The position numbers and the translations under genes were made by a program. A DNA stretch of 64,000 bases from Euclidia mi (Eukaryota; Arthropoda; Insecta; Lepidoptera; Erebidae). The DNA lies in NCBI GenBank assembly GCA_944739405.2, contig OX123196.2, positions 70,145,688-70,209,687 of the forward strand. Reading direction: 5' to 3'. The first letter of the stretch is position 1; each line of letters begins with the position of its first letter. Of this stretch, positions 13,301 through 25,300 are shown piece by piece. The notes under the pieces were generated by a model. That model searched no databases. It was not told where the DNA came from and worked only from the letters and a program-made list of their open reading frames with translations.

Positions 13301-16300
13301 CGTCGGTCAGCTCCGCTATTTCGCCCAAGCGGTGTGCCACAAAGGGTGTGTACTTGATGGCATCTTTTTCTATCCAACGCAGAACAGTTTGTGAGTCCGT
13401 CCAATACGTCACGTTCTTGGGCTTGTCTCTATGCTCTCTCACGATTGTTTCCGCTAATCGTGCGCCGATCACTGCCGCTTGGAGTTCGAGTCGAGGGACG
13501 GTTACTGGTTTTAATGGTGCGACCCTTGCTTTTGCCGCAACCAGGCTCACAGTCACTCTTCCATCTGGTTTCAGGATCCTCCAGTAGGCGGTCGCCGCGT
13601 ATGCTTGTTCACTCGCATCACAGAAGACATGGAGCTCTATGTCGTCTTCAGAGCTTTTGCCGTAGCATCTTGGGACTCGCAGTTTCGTGGCCATGCTCAA
13701 ACCTCGGAGCCATTCTTCGAAATGTTGTGCGTCTTCTTCGGGAATCACTTCATCCCATCCCACTCCGTGTCTCCACAGGTTTTGAAGTATGATTTTACCC
13801 GTGATAGTAAAATGGCTGATGAGACCGAGGGGGTCGTAGACGGCCATCACTGCTCCAAGGGCTTCTCTTTTCGTCGGCGCTCTGTCTCTCATCCTCACTT
13901 CAGGTGCTAGACGGCTAAGCCCTGTGTTGAAGCCTAGTTCATCTTGATCCGTATGCCAAAGTAAACCAAGTGTCTTATCGGAGTTTTCCTGTCTCTGACC
14001 AAGCTTCACTTCGGCTTTGAGCACTCGTTTTTCTGTAGCCACGTTGTCCACCACATTAGGCCTGTTAGAGCACCATCCACGGAGGTTGAAGTGTGCATTC
14101 TCATGTATCTTCATGACCTCTTGTGCTGTTCTTATAGCTTCTCGCTCTGTGGCGAAGCTATCGACGTAGTCATCCATGTAGTGGCTCGATGTTATTGCTT
14201 GCACAGCGTTGGGGTATGCTTGTGCGTATCGTCTCGCGTTGGCATCTCTCACTGAGTGCGCGATGAACGGCGAGCACGATGCCCCGAAGATCATTGATAT
14301 CATCTTGTACTTTTTCGGCGGCTTATCACGCTCTTCGTCTCGCCAAAGAAACATTTGAGCTGCTTGGTCTTGTGGTCTTATTCTTACTTGGAGGAACATC
14401 TCTTGAATATCTGCTGTCACGGCTACCTGACGTTCTCTGAATCTGAAGAGGATTCCTGGTAGCGATTTCAGGAGGTCAGGTCCCTCTAGTAAGTGATCAT
14501 TGAGGCACACTCCGCTGTATCGGTGCGCCGCGTCAAAAACCAGCCGCATCTTTCCCGGCTTGTTAGGGTTCACGACCGGGAAGTGTGGCAGGTACCATAT
14601 CTTCTTGCTTCGTTCCTCTTGTCCATCGCACTCTTGGGCATAACCTTTATCGAGGAGGTTTCTCACTTGAGCGCGATACTGTGCAGCGAAATCCGAAGAG
14701 GCGTCCATCTTTTTTTCTATCATCTTTAGTCTCTTCACGGCACAGTGATAATTATTGGGCATCGGAGCGTCTTCATCTCTCCATGGCAGACCCACTTCGA
14801 AGTGTTCACCAACCTTCCTCATTGTTCGTTGGACCACGTCGATTGCCTTTTGGTCTTCTGGTCTGACTTTCTTTGCCAGGGAGACTCCAAGGGCATCAAT
14901 CCTGAAGTGTGCTTTCACTATTTCTTCTACGCGCCGTACATCTTCTGTCTGTTTGTTCGCAGACACGTCGTAGATATGAAGCACTAGTTGACCCTCTTTT
15001 TGAGTCAACGCTGAGTTTGGCGCCGTCCCATGAATTACCCATCCCAGTTGGGTATACGAGGCCGCAGGCTCATTTTTCTTGCCCATGCGTAGTTTTCGCG
15101 TCACGATCAGGTGCCAATTGTCCGCACCTATCAATACTTTCGGTGTGGCTTCGTCAAAGAATGCGTCCTTTTGCATGTCTCGGAGGTGTGGATATTTGAG
15201 TAACATTGATTTATCTACTGTCTGACCATGAAGTCGTAGATCCTTCATCGTTCGTGCGCGTAATTCTTGATAGTCGCCGTTCTGACCACGAATTTGTAGT
15301 TTGACCTCTTGACTGTGTTCTTCGTGTGGCTGTGAGGTCACTCCTTGTATTTTGAGTGAAGAAATTGGCCCTTTCACTTGGATACGGCGTGTTAAATCCT
15401 CGTCGATGAGTGAGATCGTCGATCCTTCGTCCATTAGCGCGAACGTGGTCACTTGACCGCCTGGTCCTTTCAAAACGACGGGGCACATCTTTAAGAGTAC
15501 GCGATGCGGCGCGTCGCTGCTTGCTGAGACAGTCATCACGGAATCCGCTGTCGGTTTGCCATCCGTCGCTTTTTCTTTGGTGTCTCGTTGCAACATCTCT
15601 TTGTGGAGCAGCGCGTGATGCGGGCGGGTACAGTTTTCTTTGCCACACCGCTTAGCTCGGCAGTGCTCTCGCCGGTGGCGATTATTCAGACATTTAAAGC
15701 ACACTTTCTCCGTTCGTGCCCATTCCCACCTGTCGTCGACACTCATCATTGAAAACTTGGCGCACTTAGGCACATCATGGTCCCCAGCACAACACAGACA
15801 TACTTGTTTCTTTTCATCTTCTTTTTCTGTCGTGGCGTAAATAACTTCTCTGCCCGCTTTCCTTTTTGTGCTTGCTTGCACCACATTTTTCTGTTCTCTC
15901 TTTGGTGCGGGCGTGGGCGTCGGGTTTGTGAAGGCGTACTTCATTGCACGGTCAGCCTCCCGCATCAGGAACCGAGATAATATCGTAATTTCAGGCTCAC
16001 GTGACGTTTCCACTGCCTCAGAAGCGTAGTCGCACCACCTTGATTTCACGTGCGGGCTTAATTTGTCTACAACTTCACGCACTAGCATCGGGTTCCACAA
16101 GTATCCGCGGTTGTCCATATTGGTTAGCACACACACTATGTTCTGTAGCTTCACTGCGAACGAGTTTAGTTCACTTGCCACACTAGTGAGCCGAGGCAAC
16201 TTCTTTATGTCCTCCGTCACATGGTCCATTAATATCTCCGGCCTTCCATAGTATTGTTCTAGCGTCTTCATAATTGTCCGTGGGTCAGACGCAGAGTACA

Positions 16301-19300
16301 GGAGTGCGGAGACTGCTTCCCTTGCTGGACCTCTGACGCAGTTCCTCAGTCTCGCTAAATTTTCCATCGCGGTGAATTTGTAGACACTCGATGAATCTTC
16401 ATAAGCTGCCTTGAATGGCAGCCATTCCGTAGCTGCTCCGGTGAACACAGGTAGCTCAGTCACTTGTCGTGGCGGCGGGCGTACACGCATCATTTTGTCC
16501 AGCGTGTCGGCCAGTTGTTCGATGCCTCTTCCTACTCTGCGTTCCCCTCTTGTAGGTGAACGTGAGATCGAACGTTGTCTCCTGCGTGGCATGGCAGGCG
16601 TTGTAGCGTCGACACATGTGTTCGGCTCTGCGGCGGTTCGTTGGGCGGCGGGGTGCGTCGGCTGAGTTCTCTCTTCGGTGACTGGTGGGTGGGCTTGGTC
16701 AATACTTTGCAGCCACTCATCCACCCTGTCTTCACTCCTATGTCTGGAGCCCTCTTCACGAGCCTCTGCCTCTGCTTCAATCGCCGACACTTCATACTCG
16801 AACCGTTTGTTTACTAGGGCCTTTTCAATTTCCAATTGCTCGTTCCTAATTGCAGCAATTCTTTTTTGTGCCTCATATTCCGCTAGTTTTACTCTTGCCA
16901 CATCACTGCTATAAGATCCCCTTGATCTTATCGTACTTGCGGTGTCTCTCATTGACCTATTTGCCGTCATTGTTCTGACAGAGTCCTGAATTCTTGGCTG
17001 GAACGACGTGCTTGGAGTGACGAGTTGTTCTTCACGCATTGTTACGCTCGCGATCGCGGTTGCTCGACTCGCCGGTACGTGGCGTGGAGCGGGTGCGGTA
17101 AGCTCGGCGGACGCACCAGACGGTGGCACAACTCCTCCCGTCGCGGCGGTGGCGGGCGGTGCGGTCACCGACACAGCGGCGATGGGCGTGGCACTGTCGA
17201 TTCCACTTGCGGGCACTTCATGTTGGACGCGCGGCAACGCGGACGCAACGGTTGAAGGTGATCTCGGCGGCTCTTCGAATGTTCGGCGACGTCGGCTGTC
17301 GTAACCCGATTCTGCCTCACTCTCTTTGGCCGCAATACTCCTAGTCTTCATTTTTTAGGAACACTGTGCTTGCGTATTTTCTTTATCTTCAACTCGTCAG
17401 GCGAACGATGATCCGACTGTATCCGGCGAGCGTAGGACCAAACTGTTGAGGTGGACTGTAGTTTTTAATCTTCCAAAGGAATGAAACGCCTGGCTTGATG
17501 GTGAGTTGATTTATTTTGATCAGGATCGGCTTGTTGCTTCGGATTTCTTGAGAGAACTACTGCTGACTGAACTGAACTACCTCGGTGCAACAAACCGTCC
17601 TGCTTATGTTCTATTTTACAGGGTGCAAGTAGTGAGTGGATGTGAGCGCAACGCATTCGGTTCGGCCAATCACAGCGCTTCGTCCGAGTTTCACTTGTGG
17701 TGGCGTTCGGACAGGTTTCGACATGTTCAAACCTGTTCGATCGTGCTCGCGTCCACTTTACATCGTCATGTTTTAATTTCTTATTTACTATGGGATAATA
17801 AAACAACCTTAATCGAATAACAATAAACATTTCCCTACTCTCAAATCGTTTTTATTGAATCATCCTTATATCTACTTAAGTCTACTTATATATTCATATT
17901 TATTTACATTATTTATGATCATTACTTAATTATATTACAAAGCTACGACGTCCGTAACACCGTCAATGTGACGGCAGCATAAGAATAGTAGGTAAACAAA
18001 GTTTTCTACGGACGAATTAGGGTAATTTTGTTTTATTTCGAATTTTAATTCTGAGTAAGTTGTTATTGCCTGGCTTGTTTACATTACACTTTTAGTAGAC
18101 GTTGTTTCGTTTAGTGGGCAGTTGTGATTTGTTATACTCGTAAAAATGCGTCGCTGTACCACTACTTCCCAAGAACTGTCGCGATATTGTGACATACAAC
18201 AAGATGTATCAGGTGATGAAAGTGGTGATGATTTATCAGACAATGTTTGTGAAAACCGTGATGCAGAATTCCAGCTGGAGCAGGTCACTTCCTCATCTGA
18301 CGACTCCGAAGCAGATTCCCCTGTTACAGATAACAGTACTATAGTAAATTCGCGCAGAGGACGCTGGGTATGTCGTAGATCAATTAGCGGCGGTCGAACA
18401 GGGCGCAGTAGACGTTCAGCTAGGACATCTTCGGGGCCGGAAGTCGGTTTGTTACAGGTAGCAAGTGACGACACAGAATGGACTTGTATTTCTGCAGATG
18501 CTAGTGAAATGGGCCGTCGGCGTCGCAGTCAGCGAAATTTAGAGAAATTTCAGGGCCTACTCCATACGCCAAACGATACGTTGAAAATAACATACCAATT
18601 TCTGCGTGGAGGCTATTTATTCATGAGTACATTATTCGACGTACCTATAAAATAATGTACTGAAAAGGAAGCACATGACAAGAGTCAAGATGATACTTAG
18701 AACTTATCTCTAGACGAGCTAGATGCATTTATTGCTTTGATTTATGCTAGTGGCGCCTACAACATGAGCCACCTAGATTTGGACATCTTGTGGTCGCAAC
18801 ATTGGGGACCACCCGTTTTCAATAAGACTATGAGTAAAAATTTCAAGGAAATCATGAAATACTTTTACGATTTGATATTAGAAGCACGCGTTCTGTTCGT
18901 TTAGCTTATGATAAATTAGCGATGATTTCTGACATATGGAACAAACTTATAGATAATTTTATTGTCAAATGTGTTACATTCCTAGAGAAAATTTCACAGT
19001 CGATGAGCAGTTATTTCCATCAAAAACTCGCTGTCCGTTTTTAGAATATATTGCAAGCAAACCCGATATAAAGCTTTGGCTGCTGGTGTATGTCGAGAGT
19101 AATTACCTATGTGGAGGGTTTCCGTATCTAGGAAAAGACGAGAACCGTTCCAACGATATTTTTTTACCCAAACATGTGGTTTTGAAATTAGTACAACCCA
19201 ATATCAAAAAAGGTTGAAACGTTAAAACTGATAACTTTTCACTAAATTTTACGCGGTTTACGTGCTATAATTGTCAATTGTTAATAAAAAATAAAGTTTT

Positions 19301-22300
19301 AATATTTTTATTTCATTTTAAAGCGAAATATACAATAATTTTAGGAGTATTATGATTGAATATCTAGTAGCGTCAAATTGACGGCTGCGGTCTTTAAAGG
19401 TATAGATTAAAACACGACCCTTCTAGTGTTAACGGTTTCAGCCCGATCTTGTGTGAATTTCGAGAAATCCCTTCTTAGTGCCCCTCTACGGCCCCCAAAG
19501 CTGTGCGTCTGTCAGTCAGTCAGTAACGCAAGCTTTTATAATATTTTAGCTGACCCGGCGAACTTAGTACCGCCATATATGTATTATACATAATTATAAA
19601 CCTTCCTCTTGAATGATTCTATCTATTAAAAAACCGCATTAAAATCCGTTGCGTAGTTTTAAAGATTTAAGAATTAGGGACAGACAGACAGAAGACAGAC
19701 TTTGTTTTATACTATGTAGTGAAGAGCTTCTGCTTCCTTTTTTTCATTTTACCTAATTTATGTCCTACGCCCGATTTATTTTAATCTAAGTACATTTAAT
19801 ACGATCTAACGTAAGCCACGGGGATATCTCCGTCGAATCACGCCACCACCACGACGACGATTAATTGAATCACGAATCACCCGTGACATTCACTAACAAC
19901 GTAAAAACACTAAAACAATACAAATACCGAGCAAGGTCGTGTTTACTAAAGATTATACGCGATAACGTTGGATTTAGAGATCGTCGTCGTTTGAAAGATA
20001 TCACGAAAGTAAACGAACTATGCCACAGATTGTCGTGATAAAAAGACATGCTTTTGTTATAAGCATGTGTTACCTAATGGAAGGAAAGAGGATCCCATCA
20101 CGCACCCTCGGATTGACCACCCAACTATTGCAATAGAAAAAGGTTGACAATACCGAACTCTTCTTAAAGGATAAGGGATATAGGAATGATATGGGTTCCA
20201 GGAAGATACCTGACTTGCAGTATCCCGCTGTATCATCCTCAGGAGCGATGGGCAACGACTGAGCCAGGGCTCAGTCGTTGCCCATCGCTCCTGAGGATGC
20301 CTCGTGCAGAGGCGAAACACGTGTCGAAGAATAGTCGGCGCCTACAGCGGGATACTGCAAGTCAGGTATCTTCGTGGAACCCATACCATTCCTATATCCC
20401 TTATCCTTATAGAGGAGTTCGGTATTGTCAACCGTTTTCTATTGCAATAGTTGGGGTGGTCAATCCGAGAGTGAATATCGAGACTGAAAGTCCTAGTGGC
20501 CACCACTACGTTATATGCGGAATCATCATCCTTCTAGCGTTATCCCAGTTTCAACCTGGAGTCTGCTTACTAGTCTAACCGGATTCGGCTGAATATTAGC
20601 GTTTCCAAAGAGCGTCTGCCTGACTGACCTCCGCAACCAGAAGGGATAGTAATATTCCATGGTTTATTATTTAATACCAGTGTCAGTTTATTTAGAAAGT
20701 ACTAACACCCTATAACGACTGTCAAAGATCTTCATGACAACCGGGACCGACGGCTTAACGTGGTCTCCGAGGCACGGCGCAAGCGATAATTAACAATATG
20801 CGGAAACATTATCTCATTATATGTATTTACATCAACAAATAATTTCATCACATCTAGCATACAAACTCCAAAAAACAAAACGCAGTAACACAAAACAGTT
20901 TACATAAATAATCAGTAAACATGTTATCAATATCGAAAGTACAACCATAGTAAAAACAGAATAGTAAGCTAGCTAAGGCCGCTCGGCGAGTTAATTGCCT
21001 ACTCTTGCGTTGACGGACGGGTTGTCACGTGTTTACACCGCGGCGCCGGCTTTGTCGGCGCGCGCGCTTTTTCGCCGTTTTTTTAATTGATTGCGCTGAA
21101 TACTGCAGAATTTAAGCTTGCATATATTTTTTTTCAAATACCTACTGACTAGCTAAGCGTTATATAACTGTGTAAATGCCCTCTGTAGCGAGAAAAATGT
21201 AACAAGTTTAATTTACTGTCGTTTAACACATTGTATAATATTAATAACGTTTATTACAAACTGAATGTACATAAACAATTCGAGCGGGCGAGCAGTGTAG
21301 TACCTACATGAATGCACGCGATCAGACGCGCGGCGCATCCCTTCGCCGAGCTTCCCGCGCTCGTGAGATTGTGTGCGTGAAAAGTGCGTGCGTACACGGC
21401 GCCCCGGCGACTCACGCATACATTTAAACCAGCGCGGCGGCGGCGGCCGATTTGTATGAAGCTATCCTACTATTCTGTTTTTACTATGGTACAACGCACG
21501 TGATAGCCCTACACCCCCACAGTAAACAAGAGCGAGTGACGAATAGAATACGTCTATCGTGTACACACCCACGTCAAGAAACTTGTGAACATGTTGGCTA
21601 GACATTTCACATTAGGGACACCTTACGTTAAATAATCAAAATAAATATTTTTATAATTCACATGACAAGGAGTAATGTAAGTCGCGATAGCCGAGTGGAG
21701 AAACCGACAGACTGCTATGCAGAGCGTCTCGGGTTCGAATGCACGGCACGCACCAATGACTTTTCTAAGTGCGTATTAAATAGTTAATTATCGCTTGCTT
21801 ATCGGTGAAGGAAAACATCGTGAGGAAACCTGCATGTCTGAGAGTTCTCCATAATGTTCTCGAATGACATGTGAAGTCTGCCAACCCGCATTTGGCCAGC
21901 GTGGTGGACTATGGCCTTACCCTTCTCATAGAGAGAAGAGGCCCGTGCCCAGCAGTGGGACAGTATATGTATAGGGCTGATGATGATGATGACAAGGAAT
22001 AAAGGCAGATTGGGAACCCCTGAAAAGCACTCGGAACCTACTTATTAAAATTGACATGGTGTCCGTCAACATCCCACGATGCATCACCGTTTTGTTTTTA
22101 TTTCAATTGCCAGTTACTCCAATTATAGCTGGTATTATGTACTTATCGATGGCTTATTATGATTTCGAAGGCAGTTGAATTTGCGGTTCAGCTAGTTATA
22201 CAATATCATAGAAGAGAAATAAGATGCTGTACTTCTTCACAATTATCATCATCAGCCTTTAACAGTCCACTGCTGAACTAGGCCTCTCCTTTGAAAGGAG

Positions 22301-25300
22301 AAATTGACCTACTATACCACGCTGGCAAAACGGGTTGGTATAGGCTTTGTATCAAGTTTTCCTTCTCTTACAGTGCTGTTCTCTGCATAGTATGCTCCCT
22401 CTGTCGGCTCTTACGACACCCATGGGATAATGTGGGGTGGTGACAATCCGTATTCTTAATCCGTCACCACACGGACGGACTTCTTCACAATAAGTTATCA
22501 AAATGTTTTATGAGTTTGAGTTCCTCAATGCTGCTAGTACCTGAAGTAACAAAAGTGAATAATCGCTTTTGATGTTATAGCCTGATGGCAAAACACACTG
22601 TGAACATTTACTTAGAGGCATGTTAAGTAACTAATATGCCTAACTCCTTTCAAAAATAATACTCTAGTCGTCAAAATAAGAAATAGGTTCGTACACTTTT
22701 CTATGTCAACCCTGGTTTATAGACCATTTTTAGGGTTCCGTACCTAAAAGGTAAAAAACGGGACCCTATTACTAAACCTCCGCTGTCTGTCTGTCTGTCA
22801 CCAGGCTGTATCTCATATACCGTGATAGCTAGAAAGCTGAAATTTTCACAAATTATGTATTTCCGTTGCCGCTATAACAACAAATACTAAAATAAAAAAA
22901 TATATATTAAGGGGGTCCCATAAACGTGTTTTTTTTCGTATTTTTAGCTCAATATTACTAACGGTAACAGGTAGACGCTTAAAATTTTCACAGAATATGT
23001 AGTTGTATATTAGCTTTCAAAATAAATAATTAAATAAAAAAATTATTTAAAGAAAAACAAAAAACCCGACTGCATAAAAACTAATTTTAAAAAATACGCG
23101 AAAATATTAATTTTAATAAAAACTAAAAAGAAAGAAACAAGCCCAGAAGTTTAGAAGTAATATGCCGAACAGAACGACTTACAGTCGGGCCCCTTGGGAA
23201 GATTTGATTGGTAAAATTTGAATGGGCCCCGACTGTGAGTCGTTCTGTTCTGCATATTACTTCTAAACTTCTGGGCTTGTTTCTTTCTTTTTAGTTTTTA
23301 TTAAAATTAATATTTTCGCGTATTTTTTAAAATTAGTTTTTATGCAGTCGGGTTTTTTGTTTTTCTTTAAATAATTTTTTTTATTTTATACTTTTCAGTT
23401 ACGATTCATTGACTTCGTTATAAGATGGTAAATTTCGCAATCGAGTGTTTGTATATCTTTTATACTTGAAATAAAATCTTAAATCAATAAGTATGAAAAT
23501 TAGCGAGAATTTTTTTTGTTAAACATCTTTAAATCGTTATATATCCTAAACTATTATTTAAAATGAAAAATGATAAAAGGAGCCTAAAGATGATTTTAAA
23601 ATACCTATTCAACGACACCCCACTTGACATAGTTCATCGACTTTATTTTTTTTCATTTTGACAATATGGCGTCTGGCTGTCGCTGTGGTGAATTTTGATT
23701 ACTGTCATGTCTTTAGTGACACTCGCAAGGTTAAGACGAATCGATTGACGTAAGAATCATCAAAATCGGCCTACGCATTTGGTCTCTAGAACGCCACATA
23801 GAAACAAACATACATACATACATACATACATAGACTGATAAACACATTACCCTCCTTTGCGTCGCGCAGTCGGGTAAAAATTCGGGCAAGTGCGAGTCTG
23901 ACTCGCGCACCGAGGGTTCCGTACGCATTTTACCTTATTTGAGGTTGAATTACGCTAGTCCTCTAAATCTGTATGAGCGCCCATACAACTTAGAGGACTA
24001 TCTTAAATGGAGTCTACTATGTATGTATGGGGACACCCTTAAATTTTCCACTTTTTTATTTTTTGTAATTTTTCCTTTATTTGTGCTGTAAGACCCTGCT
24101 TTTGGCCAAATTTCGTGATTCTAGTTCAACGGGAACTACCATATACATAGGTTTTCGACCCAAAACCTATAGGGTACTTACGGTTGACCTAGAATTGTAA
24201 ATTTTGGTCAAAACCAAGGTCTTACAGCACAAGTAAAGGAAAAATTCCGAAAATTAAAAAAAGTTGAAAATTTAAGGTTAATTTTGGTACTTACAAGATT
24301 TCGCAAAAATCTAATTTTGACCATATCTTTTTATTGGGTTGACCCAGGACCCTGATTTTCATACAACTAATAGCAACCATAGACCTCAGTATCTGGTATA
24401 ATTTCAATTTGCTAGGTCCACCCGTTCCTGAGAAAATCGGTGATGACACACGGACAGACAGACAGACAGACAGACGGACAAGAAAGTGATCTTATAAGGG
24501 TTCCTTTTTTTACCTTGAGGTACGGAACCCTAAAAACAATATAAAAGGGTGTCCCCCATACAACAAACGTTATTTTTAAGCAATTTGTTATTTGATCTTA
24601 ATAAACATGTAGAAACTTAAAAAAATATTTAAGTATACATACAACGAACGTGATTTTCTTTTATAGATGATGGTACGGAACGCTTCGTGCGCGAGTCCGA
24701 CTCGCACTTGCCCAATTTTATTGATATTCACAAGTATTGGGCATTGGGTGAGGCCTATGTCAACATGAAATACCCTGAACGATTCTATTTTACTTCAAGC
24801 TAAAAATAAAACTGTTGATATCTTACTGAATTTGTCAGAGCCGTATAGCGACCCTTTTGGAATACAGTGTTGAACTGACACAACTGTGAGAACTCTTGAG
24901 GTGATCTCTGTACCTTGGAGTTTTAAAAGCAAATCGCGAATATTTAGCATAATAATAAGACATATTTTTAAAGGGTGTAGCAAAAGGTACTACCATTTTA
25001 ACTATTTGTATCCGAAATATTAAGCAAACAGACAAATTAAAAAAACAGTAGATGACACAGACATTTTTAAAACCTTTAATTTCGTGCCTTGGAGAGCACT
25101 TTAAGCCGTCGGTCCCGGTTGTCATGAAGATCTTTGACAGTCGTTATAGGGTGTCAGTAGGTACCTACCTTCTAAATGAATTGCCACTGGTCTAAACCAT
25201 GGAATATTGCTATCCCTTCGGTTTCGGACCGATTTTGGTGGGATATCCACTGGCTGATAGCTGATGTAACAAGGAGTAACTTAGGCTATAAATTAACTGG

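Larger units (their letters stand above)
11110..17959 (-). mobile_element. Near-intact BEL/Pao LTR retrotransposon
   Basis: Two LTRs of 516 bp (11110-11625 and 17444-17959) flank one long minus-strand frame. The target duplication CCGTC (11105-11109 and 17960-17964) has the 5-bp length usual for BEL/Pao. A purine tract GGGGGGAGGA (minus strand, 11636-11627 region) abuts the 3' LTR. TGGTCCTACG beside the 5' LTR is a plausible tRNA primer site. By eye I see one base difference between the LTRs (CTACG versus CTACT), so the insertion is very recent. Confidence 0.93.
10908..19428 (+). mobile_element. piggyBac-like transposon, split by a BEL/Pao insertion
   Basis: The ends CACTAGAAAGACC (10908) and CCCTTCTAGTG (to 19428) are inverted and flanked by TTAA (10904-10907 and 19429-19432), the piggyBac target. 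Subterminal blocks containing GTCAATTTGACGG or close variants occur at both sides (10926-10942, 19371-19385, and one at 11096-11109/17960-17974 that BEL split). Without BEL the element would be about 1.7 kb. Its transposase is decayed (see the pseudogene entry). Confidence 0.85.

Noticed and set aside
20186..20578. 130-codon open frame
   Set aside because: It runs through both arms of a foldback repeat; no domain and no start or splice context.
21020..21450. GC-rich promoter island of a host gene
   Set aside because: The GC-rich blocks lie wholly inside an element with inverted ends and a TACAA duplication, and no exon follows.
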